Assembly (NCBI GenBank): GCA_032719365.1
Contig: CM064876.1
Span: 63,049,864 to 63,113,863, forward strand
Direction: 5' to 3'
Length of the DNA stretch: 64,000 nt
Origin: Prinsepia uniflora
Lineage: Eukaryota; Streptophyta; Magnoliopsida; Rosales; Rosaceae
The translations under genes and the position numbers were made by a program. Below, in pieces: positions 42,881 through 54,351 of this stretch. Positions within the stretch are counted from its first letter, which is position 1, and every line of letters begins with the position of its first letter. The notes below the pieces were generated by a model. The model ran no database searches and was not told the origin of the DNA. It was given only the letters and a program-made list of their open reading frames with translations.

Positions 42881-45673
42881 GAAATTTCCAAAACAAGTGG
42901 GCCTCAAGCCCGAGTTTATATTTCCAATTTCAAAACCATTTCATCATATTATATCCAAGTCATAAATATGGAAAATCCATGTAAAACCGAAAAACCTCGA
43001 TTTACGTGCAAGCACGTAAATCGCCTCGAAATACGTGAAACCGTATAATTTACCAACAACCAAATCAACATCACACAATCACAACCATAATCCATATAAA
43101 ACATTTAAGCATGCATAGAATTTATAAAACCAAAGTCCACTCATAGACCGTTTTAACGGTATGCCTCGATACGCGTGCCACCGGCCCTCCTGGGCCACAC
43201 CACTATCACCGGGACTCCCAATCCTGTCCAAATCACATTAGAGAGTCACTAACCTCATCATTAACATCCTATCAAAGTCCCGTAATTTTTCCGAATTTTT
43301 ACTTATTTTTAAACTTAATTTAAAACCTTCGAATATCCCGAACAATATCGAGACGGTGTCCGATCGACACGAAACCAATTCCAAAATGTCCGTTACAATA
43401 AATAGGACAGAAGTCATGTTGACCTCACCTCGAGATTCGTGCCCACGCGCCGTCACGCGCCACCGTGAGTGGCTGCGCGTGAAACTCACGCGCCTGCTAC
43501 AGTGTCACCAGCCCAACCCGTTTGTCTGGTAAACGGGTCCAATTCACCCGCGACACAACCCGGTTCAATGTCCATCAATTCAGCCTTAATTCCTTCAATT
43601 AATCATTCAGTTAGTTCGTTTTAAGTCCAATTACAAGTCTGTAAACTCAATTACACAAATCCTTACCCAGATTCCCACGATTCGATGATGAACACCAAGA
43701 ACACTCCGAACACTGTTCATTCATGGAATTCCGTCAATTGCTGCAGGTTTCATCCAATTGATGCATTCAGAAGCATCAATGGACCATGAGGAACAATTCC
43801 CCCACATCAATTGCATCAATCCTGTGCTCAATCGTCACGACTCAAGCTCGAGCACCGTCACTATTCAACAATGGAGTTCTGTCAACCACAACCATTTTCC
43901 TTCAATTGATGAACCCAGAAGCATCGTGGGATCATGAGAAGTAGTTTCCCCACCTCAATTGAATCAATCGAAGCCTCAAACTCCACGACTCAAGCTCGAA
44001 GTTCCTCCTCTGTCACCAAGTGTGATCAGAGCCAATTGGTGGCCAAATCCCTTCGTTCCTTCGACAAAACTGATCGTTGTGATCTCAGAAAGCTCGAAGT
44101 AATCACCAATTCGATCCTCACAGCTAAAATCCTCCAATTCTAATTTTCCCCCCAATTTTCCCGAAATCCAAAATCCAAAATTCAACCCACACTCAATCCC
44201 TCGTGTTTCCCTTGGTATCCCAATCGATTAGTCTCTCATTTTTCTCTCTGGAACGGCAGAGGAAGGGAGCCAATTCTCCCAGTTCAATCCTCCCCCAATT
44301 GTGCACGGTTAGGAAAAACAAAGGGGATTAATTTAGGGAAAATGGTGGATTAGTGATGATGATGTAGTAATGATGATGTTTGGAGGGAAACAAGGAGCTG
44401 GAAACAAGGGATGGGTGACACTTGTCACTCATCCGGATGTGCACAATCAACGGTCACTATTAATTATTATATTATTATTTTAATCCGAGCCTCGGTTCGT
44501 TAGTTCGTTTCCTTGACCATAACGTTGTCGTCGAATCTCCGATTTCGGCATGCCGCCTGTCGTTGGATTCGTATCGACGATACCTACGTAACGGTCCTTG
44601 GCCCTCGTCCATCGGACCTCCCGATCAAAAAGTCAACATTTGGCCCCTAACATGCCAAATTACCAAAATACCCCTCAACTTCCGAACATCATAACTTTCT
44701 CTACGAATGTCGGAATCGAACGTGTCCCCTGTCTATGAACTCGTGACGTCCCGAACTACGTCACGGTCATCGATCAAAGTCCATTTGACCGCCCAAACGA
44801 AAAGTCAACATTTTACCCACGACTAGGGGCAAAACGGTCATTTCGCACAATTTGTCCGATTCCGCCCTACTAACCACCGTTCAACCTCACTAATCAAGAT
44901 TAATGACTAATCTAATCCCGGAATTCGGGACGGGTCGTTACATGGTATTGGTGAGTGATGCGAGATACGATACGAGGACTCGAGAACGGGTCGAGATCAG
45001 AGTAGAGCAGTGAAGCGTGGCGGAGCCGGGAGTTGCTGGCTGGTCACGATGGTTGTGACCTGTGAGGGTAATGGATGGATAGTTATCCGATGCGTTCAGA
45101 TCAATGTAGTTGATGGGACTCTCAGAAGAGTCAGTTTGGGGAATAGGAAATTGAGAGAGTTAACTGGTGCAAGTGTTTAGAGTCAGTTTGGACATAGGTC
45201 TGAGGATGACCTATGAGATGGGATTTGTGCCATTGTGATGGCAGAATTTGTAGGGTGTTGTCGGATCGGATGCTGAGCAGGATGCCAGCCTGGCTGTGAT
45301 AGCCTTAGTGGGGATGTGTTTCAGTCTGACGACTGCAGGATGGAACGTGTCAGAATGTTAGACTGAAAAGCCGTTTAGATATCAGCTTGGTATTGCTTAC
45401 CTGTCTAAGCGAGTGACAGGCGAGATCGACGAGTGTCGATGTTTGGCCTCGAGAGAGACGTACGAGTAGACTTGTAGTTATCAGAAATGAATTGGAGGTT
45501 TGGTGGCTCTGGTGACAATGCATACCGACGCGTACGAGGTGTGTGTTGGACGTGTACTGTTACACGGGTACCCTTGTGTGTGGGTGCAGCGATCCGAGTC
45601 GAGGGAACATCGTTGGATTCCACAGTTTGGTTGTGGAATCGGGTCGATTTGAATTTTGAGGATGAAATTCTTT

Positions 45674-45685
45674 AAGGGGGAAGAT
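45674..45685 (+). other. LARD2 polypurine tract
   Basis: AAGGGGGAAGAT immediately before the 3' LTR. Confidence 0.8.
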
Positions 45686-48600
45686 TGTGATGACCCGTCC
45701 CAAATTAACGGGATTAATTAAGGATTAATGACAGATTAGCGAGACTAATCGCGGATTAGACAAGGATTAACGGACGTTCGAGCGAAATGACGATTTTGCC
45801 CCTAAAATAGGCAAATCATTGACTTTTCATTCAAGTGGTCAAATGGGCTTTGGCCAATGACTGTGACGTAGTTCGTGACGTCACGAGTTCATAGGCAGGT
45901 GGCACACTCGATTCCGACGTTCGGGGAGGAAGTTATGACGTTCGGAAGTCCAAGGGCATTTTGGGTAATTTGGGTGAAAAGTTGACTTTTGACCCAAGAG
46001 GTCCAATGGCCAAGGGCCGAAGACCGTTACATAGATCGAGACGATACGAATCCGTAGACAGGCGACACGTCAAATTCGGACGTTCGACGGTGAAGTTACG
46101 GTTCACGAAAGTTCCGAGATACTATTTAGGGCGACACGTGTTTCGAGACAAAAAGTGAAGTTTTGTCTTTAGTGGGCCCATTCACTTTTCAGTGGACCAA
46201 TGTTGGCTTCACCATTTGGCCCAAAAGCCCATGGGCTTATGGGGGCCCGATAAGCCCGATGGACAAAAGCCCGGCACGACCCGCTATGTGTCGTGGGCCA
46301 GCCCGGCCCGAGAGTTAGCGGGCTGGGCTTGGGCTTATGGTGTTCAAACCCGATAGGCCCGATAGGCCCGAGCCCGATAAAGCCCGATAAGCCCAGTCCG
46401 ACCCGCCCGTAATAAACCCGGCCTATAAGCCCGAAAATATAAAATATTTATTATTTAAAAATTAATACTCAACCCATTCTTGATACTAATATTTCAACCC
46501 AAACCCAAATCTCAGCCCCAAGTCCACCTAATTTATTTTAAAAAATCCAATACTCAATACTCAATACTTAATACCCAATACAAACCTTAACCACTCATCC
46601 ACCTACTTAATAAGCCCAACGTTTTTGGACCCTTGAGTATTTTATTTTAACGAAACCACATTTTTGCACCTTTGTGTATTTTTTTTCATTATTAATATTT
46701 TTTTGTAATTTTAAAATTTGAGACATAATTTATTGCAAAAGCCCACGTAAGCCCGATCCAAGTGGGCTTAATAGGCCCGACCCGAAAAGCCCGATATAAA
46801 CCCGGCCCGATAAAAGCTCGTGGGCTCTTTTTTATATCATTAAGCCCGCCCGGCCCGACCCAAGCCCAAAAAATTTGGGTCGGGCTCGCCCGGCCCGGCC
46901 CAATGCCGAAGCCTAGACCAATGGATGAGTGACAAGTGTCACCCATCCACTGGCCCTTAGTTCCCATTCATGCATCTCCCCTTCCATTTCATCGATCATT
47001 TTTTCCAACCTAAAACCCGATCACCATGCTCACTCCAATCCAAACCCTTGACCCTATGATCATGGATGAGAGGCAGAGAGTGAGCTGATCACAGAGTGGA
47101 TGATGGTGGCCGGCCAGGACGGCGCCGCCGTGGACGGCGGCCATGGACTCGAACCAAACTACCCGGTTAGGCCCAAAACCTTTTTAATTTCGATTTTGTC
47201 ATTATAGGCTGTATTGGATGTTTAGGATAGGATTAGTGGGTTGCTAGGATGATTTTTGGACGGTTTGGAGGCTGGTTCATGGTGGAGGAGGCCTGGGAAC
47301 GGCTGGGAAAAACAGGGCCGTGAGGTCCATGTTGGAACCATAGGTTTCGGTGGGATTTAGATAGTTTTGTTAATTGGAATTGATAGAAAACATTAAAAGA
47401 GGAATTTTAGGATTGAAATGGGAAAAAACGGACGAAAAATGAAAAGTGTAGGGACCTGGACCGGTCACGCCGGTATAGTTGGACGGGAATTGCAGAGAAA
47501 ACCGGACCGGCCCGGTCGGACCGGTCGGCTGGAAGACATGGATGACCTTGTGCAGTGGCGCGTGAGGCCCACGCGCAGGGCCATATCGAGGTGCGTGTGG
47601 GCGCGTGTTGAGGAATTTGAGGATGGTTCCAACATGTCAAATCATCTCTTCGATGTAACGAACATTTTGGGACTAGTCTCATGTCAATCGGACATCGTTT
47701 CGATATAGTTCGGGCTATCCGAAAGTCTAAGTTCGGGTTTAAAAATAGTTAGAAAATCCAGAAAATTACGGGGCTTTATTGAGGGGTTATATAAGTAGTT
47801 AGTAACCCTCTAAATGAATTTGGACAGGTTCGGGAATCCCGGAGGCGACGTTTGACCCGGGAGACGATTATGGCACACGTATCGAGGCGCGGCTTCGGAT
47901 GATCTGTGAGTGGACCCTTCTTTCGAATTCGATGCATGCATAAACAATTTATAATTGTTTTAATATATGTTTTGTGATGCCATGAGTGTATTTGTTTGTG
48001 GTAGCCTAGGATTTATGTATTTGCACGTATTTCGAGATTTTCGGTTTTATACGATGCTTATACGTTCTAGGTTTTCAATGAGCGTTTCATAAATGGATTT
48101 TGGAATTGGAAATATGAACTCGGGCATGAGACCCATTTGATTTATAAACTCTCGGACTTGGAGTCCATTTGATTTGACGAGCAATCGGACCTAGGGTCCA
48201 TTTGAGCTATACGATCGGACCGAGGGTCCAGTTGGTTTACGATTCGGGTTTGAGGCCCAGTTAGTGGTACTGTCAAGCTTGATGCCCTGTTGATTTATTA
48301 TATCGGGCCTAAGACCCATTTAGTTGAGATATCGGGCTTAAGGCCCCGTTAGTTGTGAAATCGGACTTGAGGTCCTGTTGGTTTATGGTTTCAGGCTTAG
48401 GGCCTAGTTAGTCGTGATATCGGGCTTGAGTCCCAGTTCAGGTTATGAAATGAGATTCGGGCATGAGACCCTGTTGAACTGTGGATTTAGGCCAAGGCCT
48501 GTGAAACTGATTCGAACCGGATTCGAGGAATCCCGTTGAGATGAATCGGGTATGAGACCCAGTTGAGAAATGAGTTTTGAGAAAGAAAGAGAAAAAGAAA

Positions 48601-49541
48601 GAAAGTATTTGAAATGAATGAATGAACCCTTCATATGTTAATATGGTCTCCTCCAGACGTCGACCTGGAGAGTCACGAGCCATAGACCAGAGTGGGTATC
48701 CCCATAGGGATCCCGTTCCAGGAGTGGAGGTTACTTATGATGTGGTCCCGGACCAGATTCCGGAGAGATGTGTGGACTAGATCCAGAAAGAGAGCTCGGA
48801 CTAGTTCCAGTGATTGAGCCTTCCAGGTGGAGATTCCTGGGAGAAGACTCGAAGTGAGACCCCGAGTAGTGTGCACACTAGTATAGATTTGACATCGTGA
48901 CTATTTTAGGGATGTGTTCCCTAGGGGTTGTGTGCCCCGAGTTGGCATCTTCTCGGAAGTGCCACGGATGGGTTATACGTATGACGGTACGTATGAGATT
49001 TTATGGAAAAGTGATTTGGGGCGGAGACCCCGTTTGTGATATTTTGAGAATGGTTTTGGGCTGAGACCCACTTGATGTGATTTGGGCTGAGTTCCTATTG
49101 ATTTGACCTACGGGTTTTGAATTGTGATTTCGGGTCAGGGACCCAAATGGATTTTTGGGTCATGACGGTTTATGGGGCCGGACATAAACCCTTGAATGAT
49201 TTTGAGAATGTTTTCAATTGTTTTATGAACGTTTGATAAATGTTTTTGAATGCATGCGTATGTATTTATGAAGGGTATACACGTCTTTATGCATAAATGT
49301 TTTTAATGAAAATGTTTATATTGTCCACTCACAGTTTTCGTGTTTTAATGCCCTTCAGGTTGATCGCGGATGCGGGCTGTAGTAGAGACGAGACATCACT
49401 CCCCTCCTCCTACGATCCTGACGCACTCTGACAGCCCTGGCGAGGGCTAGAGATGGAATTTTCTCTGATGTGACACTTCGTGTCAGACGGGATCAGGCGG
49501 GTCCTACGTTAATCCCGGGGGATTTGGGACCGGTCCTGACA
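45686..49541 (+). repeat. LARD2 3' LTR with hAT insertion
   Basis: Starts TGTGATGACCCGTCCCAAAT, ends GGGACCGGTCCTGACA. Removing the hAT element and one GACCAATG leaves 3135 bp, close to the 5' LTR. Confidence 0.9.
46203..46915. mobile_element. non-autonomous hAT element (713 bp)
   Basis: Short inverted ends TTGGCTTC ... GAAGCCTA and a perfect 8-bp duplication GACCAATG (46195-46202, 46916-46923). The empty site is in the LARD2 5' LTR (GTGGACCAATGGATGAG, ~36741). Subterminal regions are dense in GCCCGA / GGGCCGGGC words; the middle is AT-rich. No transposase. Confidence 0.9.
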
Positions 49542-51180
49542 CGCGTTGTACGCGGTTCCGTAATTTCCAACATTTTCCAGAAATCTCGAATCCTATCCGA
49601 AAACATTCCTCAGCGTCACTAAGGACTCCAATAACATCATACTAATTTCCCATAATTTTTCGATAATTAAACGTTAATTAAAAACGTAACATGAACCTTC
49701 GGACCCTCGAAACAACATCGAAACAGTGTCCGATAAATTTGAAACCAACGCTAAAATGTTCGTTACAATGTATAGGACAAAAGTCGTGTTGAACTTACCT
49801 CGAGATTCGGGTCCACGCGCCCTCACGCACAGCCGTGAGTGGCTGCGCGTGGGAGTCACACACTGCTATAGTACCAGGCACTTTTCATCTTCCCTACCAG
49901 ATCGACTGGTAAACGGGTCTGGTAACTGGCGAAGTGACCCGGCTAGTATTCCATCAATTCGACACCATTTTGAACAATTGAACATTCCACAAGCTTCGCA
50001 ACAAGTTGAATTAGGGATCTGTAACAATCATTGTAGTCGTCATTACCCCAAACCATCTCGACTTAGACCATGTTTCAAAAACAAGTTCCCCGTCCAAGTT
50101 CGTCAAATAACCATGGAATTCTTCAATTAATTGGTCGTATAGCATCATAGCCTCATGGTAAGGATGATTTAGGATTCAATTTCACAAAAACTTACCTCCA
50201 ATTGCACGAACACAATGCTCGGTTTTCCTCTCGGTCACCAGGTCTGTTCAGAGCCCACAACAGCCTCAATTCACTTCCTTCTCGTATTGGATCGACTTGG
50301 ATTGATCCTAGAGGACTAAATGAATCCTCAATTTTCCTTGGGCTGGCCTACATTTCGAAGTTGAATTTTTCACTCTCTCTACAATCCGTTTCGGATTTTG
50401 ACCTTCCCACTCACCATTTTCCTCTCAATTCTTCCTCTCTCCCTCTCGAAACTTAGCTCTTACCTCCTTGATCCCTTTCTCGTTCACAATTTCACTCAAT
50501 TTGGCCTTGGGAAGGTCGATCACGCCCTGTTCAATGTCTCTGTTTTCTCTGTTTCAATGGCACTAGCCCAGTATTGTTTCCCGCACTCACCACTCGTGCA
50601 CTGCTCACCCACTCAAGGTACAAAAACAACTCACCCGTGGCTTCAAATTCCAACTCAACACTCACACACACTGATCAAAGACAGTTTAAACAATTCACTC
50701 ACTCTGTTCAACAAAATCCCACTCACGGCTATTTCAATTCCAACAGTAAAAATTACCATTTTGCCCTTCTGCTCAAAATGACCAAAATGCCTTTTCTTTC
50801 TAGACCCGTAACTCGGCCATCCGAACTCTGATTGACGCATGCCGCCTGTCTACGGACTCAAGGCATCGAGACCTACCCAAGGGTCCTCGAATTGTGTGAA
50901 AAATAGTGGTCAATCAAAAAGTCAACATTTTCCCACTTTTTGTCCTAATTACGAAAATGCGCTTGAACTTCCGAACGTCATAACTTCCTCCTCGAATGTC
51001 TGAATCGGGCGTGCTACCTGTCTATGAACTCGTGACGTCCCGAACTACGTCACAGTCATTCTTCAAAGTCCGTTTGACCGTCCGAACAAAATTCAACCGT
51101 TCACCCATTACCTAGGGGCAAAATCGTCATTTTCTTCAAATTTCCCAAATTTCCCTTTTCTAAATGTCCGGGTCGTTACA

Positions 51181-51194
51181 ACCTACTCCCCCTT
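51181..51194 (-). other. E3 polypurine tract
   Basis: Minus strand AAGGGGGAGTAGGT directly before the 3' LTR, preceded by a reading NFEDEII. Confidence 0.78.
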
Positions 51195-52936
51195 AAATAA
51201 TTTCGTCCTCGAAGTTCCAATTATTGGAAGCCATAAAATTTTCCTAGGAAACATGCGTACGCTAATCCCGAAACATAATCACTCTCAACCGGGTATAAGT
51301 CATACCCAACTTATATACATCATACCACTAGTCTCATCCTCTGTATAAAACCCTGCCCCATGGGCAGTCATAACACATACCTACTCGAAATACGTAGCCT
51401 AGCTCACGTTCGAGTCCACACAATCCAAGAAACACAAAATATGTCATCTCTCCTCGTTTGCATGTCATCTACTCGTGACATGATCCAATGGCTAAATCCT
51501 CTCACATGTCATCAGGCCACCATGCCAATAAACTCATAAGGTCCAATAACTCGGGAACTCGTTCCATTCACTAGGTCAATCACACTATATCCTTTCCCCG
51601 GGGTCACTACGTATAGCGATTTTAACCTTTCCTCCTGATTCCTTCCTATTGCCAATAAGCACTCAGTACAAACACTCGTACTATATCGCAAGGTACATCC
51701 CTTTCTTAACTTAAACTCCACCATACGCCAGGTATGGTCCTGTAGTCGGACGTCAACTGTCCAAGTCATCAGAATCAGGTGTTACTCCAATCCTATGGAG
51801 TTCTATAACTAACAGGATTTCACCTATCCTTATGTTATCAAACATGACAATCCTCTCCCCAGTAGCACCTAATCCGCCAAAGTGGTTGAAATCTCAAAAT
51901 ATTCTGACCATCACCTCAACACATATTAGACCCTTCGTTTATCCATTATTACCAGTTCTGATGGTCAATGCAGTACTCGTACCTTCCTTCCCAAAGGTAT
52001 ATGGCCTCTGCACGCTCAACCCCGTGGGTCGATCTCAACTTATACCAGGAAGGTCAACTTTTGAGGGTTTAACTAGCATCAACGCCCGACTAACCGAATC
52101 CCAAACTCATAGTGAGTGATCGAACATAAGTCACCGTCTCTCCACTTGTAACCATATGTTTCGCCCTGAGGAAAACACTCCTCTGTACATAGGAGGACAC
52201 CAACCAATCAACACCCAGGTTTCAGTTCCAGTAACCCTGACCTCCTTTCGGGTCAATCACCGTAACTAGAAAACATGTAGAGAACCTCCCCCTCCCCTTA
52301 CGATCCTCTGTGGTCTCCCACAGTCTCAGACCAGCTCACGTTCCTCATACCTACTCTGGTCTATCAGACCTACACTTATTCAACTATCTCTTTTTATGAG
52401 GGTATATTCAATTCACCTATTCAGTACATCACGCGCCCATCGGTACATGTAAGTACTCCAACCAATCATCAATCATGGCACCTCACATTACTTAAATGTG
52501 GTCAGACTGCCCGACTCTCAACTATGACTAGCCCCAAATGGCTGTCCAAGGGTATCACCATCAACTAACCCCAGCCCTACCAAATCCGGCCGTTATCCTT
52601 TTCTCTCTTTTACTCAAACTCAACAGTCACCGCCATGTTGGCCTCTCTTAATAAGGTCACCAACCACAACCTTCCCACGCAACCACAATTCCTTCACTCG
52701 TGATACGGAATCCTTATTCCATACCGTTACCTTATTAAGTTGTCCAAAACCAACATACAAGCTCAGATTATCGTAAACTCACTTTCTCATCCTGTCAAAA
52801 TCACTGGAATATGTTGAGAAGTCTGGGCATCCCCAGCCCTCACTAGGCATCTCATACACTAAGCACATACACCACACATGTGACCAACTAACTTGAATAC
52901 CTCATACCAACCATATATTGGTTGTGGGGATCAAGA
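51195..52936 (-). other. E3 interior, 3' part, no recognised gene
   Basis: An 85-codon minus frame at 51512-51769 (MTWTVDVRLQDHTW...) is the longest. I do not recognise it, and its neighbours show no RT or integrase motif. Confidence 0.55.
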
Positions 52937-53185
52937 TCATCCTAGAGGGTAACACCCTCGAGTCTCCCTGACACATGACCTCTGGAATCCTAGATTCCAC
53001 ATAACACTCTCTAAAACAACATATTCGATAGGGATCTCATGGGTCGTCAACCAATCCATTCCAAGGATGGCATCCAATACGTCCGAATCTAAGTCAACCA
53101 CTAGGCGAACGGCACCAGTCATCCTGGGTAACCTCACATCGATAGGTCTACCCCCCTTAAATCTCACCAATTTTACCATATACAA
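52937..53185 (-). pseudogene. retropepsin-like fragment of E3
   Basis: The frame contains VRLVVDLDSDVLDAILGMDW followed by LTTHEIPI, matching the conserved ILGMDWL strand of plant gypsy proteases. The active-site D-[ST]-G strand upstream was not found in frame. It is a short remnant in the expected gag-to-RT position. Confidence 0.6.
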
Positions 53186-54107
53186 TCACCAAGGTTACCA
53201 CATAACTATTATCAAAGTACCACATTGGTAACTCGGGTCGGTTCGCAACATCCATACCAAAACCAATCACAATAACAATACACCCCGCCAATAGTCAATC
53301 TCAAGACATGGAAGAGTGGATAGCCCGGGACCTACCATCACATACATCCTGGTTACTCACATCGTGACCACACGTAATAGGGGTCCAGGTCATCATTCCA
53401 GGGTTACTCAGGCTTCCTACGAAGGAATTGCAAATCCCCGGGCATATGGTCCCAACTGACCACACCCCTATGGTTCATCACGGGCCCCACTAACTCTTCC
53501 CTTTCCTGTTATAACAATAGTCAATATAGGAGCCAATCCTCACTCTGACACACCCCAACAGTGCCATCTCACTTATCTCCATCAATCTACATCGCCATTC
53601 CTTTATGACGGGACAAGACAACTCACAATCATAATTATTACTGTAATATTTACCCTTGTTACTTTACCTTCCAGTGGACCCGACTTGCATCCCACTGAAC
53701 TGGACTATCTCTTAAGTCCAAATCCTTGTATACTTCGGGTCTCTGCCCGAACCTCAGTCACTAAGGACACTAACACGTCCCATAAATCCAAAACAAGGCC
53801 AAGCCATAATTCCTAAATCCTCAATTCCTGACCATATTCCGGTCTTTGGCATCCTAAGTGCCAAACGTTCCTCACTCAGCCTTTCTGGCTCCTCTCAAGC
53901 CTTGACACCCTACCATGGCTCATCTCAAGTTCCTAACCAATATCTTGACTCATTTGAGTCCCGCATCCAATCTCGACTCCTCCCGAGTCCAATCTCATAC
54001 CAAATCAATCATGTCATCACTGACATACCCAGTCCCCGAGCAATTTCCAATGCTCAACCATATCCTATACGACCGATAAGGCCTAAGAGATAGTGCAACT
54101 TGCCCAA

Positions 54108-54308
54108 TTATGCAGCCTTTCCAGCCACTGGGCTCATTCGTCCCTGCGACCCACGCAATTCTATGTCTAACAAATAGTAGTTCACGGTGTACACTACATA
54201 GCACCTGACCCTCAACCCTGTCCTCTGAGATCTATCGCGGGGTCTCATACTCCCTCGTCTACTCATCTTACTACTAGGCCGCGCACGAGGCTTAGGCTTC
54301 GGAGGCAC
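54108..54308 (-). pseudogene. gag N-terminal remnant of E3
   Basis: Begins MPPKPKPRARPSSKMSRRGS, a basic Pro/Arg-rich start usual for plant gypsy Gag, 29 bases inside the primer site. It stops after 66 codons. The downstream sequence shows no continuous Gag domain. Confidence 0.5.
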
Positions 54309-54336
54309 GATGTGGCAACAGAATCAGCAACCTAGT

Positions 54337-54348
54337 GCTCTGAAACCA
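54337..54348 (-). other. E3 primer-binding site
   Basis: TGGTTTCAGAGC on the minus strand, one change from the initiator tRNA-Met type. Confidence 0.75.
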
Positions 54349-54351
54349 AGT

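Larger units (their letters stand above)
41605..44942 (-). mobile_element. solo LTR L4 (3338 bp)
   Basis: Minus strand starts TGTAACGACCCGTCCCGAAT and ends GGATGGGTCCTGTCA. Perfect TGGTA duplication (41600-41604, 44943-44947). Contains two different hairpin clusters. Confidence 0.92.
39369..45673 (+). other. LARD2 interior, no intact gene
   Basis: Native parts 39369-41604 and 44948-45673. No recognisable gag, protease, RT or integrase in any frame I examined. Ends with LNFEDEIL (about 45650-45673) fused to the polypurine tract, the relic of a pol C-terminus. Confidence 0.7.
36234..49541 (+). mobile_element. LARD2: large non-autonomous gypsy derivative, host of L4 and a hAT element
   Basis: 5' LTR 36234-39354, primer site 39357-39368, interior 39369-45673, polypurine tract 45674-45685, 3' LTR 45686-49541. 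Flanks CGCGC (36229-36233) and CGCGT (49542-49546) differ by one C-to-T at a CpG-rich site; the empty site is visible in E3's other LTR (TTTTCGCGCTGCACGCG at ~55852). Native interior ~3.0 kb without recognisable gag or pol apart from LNFEDEIL next to the polypurine tract. Confidence 0.9.

Noticed and set aside
49726..50831. Plus-strand frames of 84-134 codons duplicated at 56039-57115
   Set aside because: Antisense frames of the two E3 LTRs; no domain, and they start within LTR sequence.
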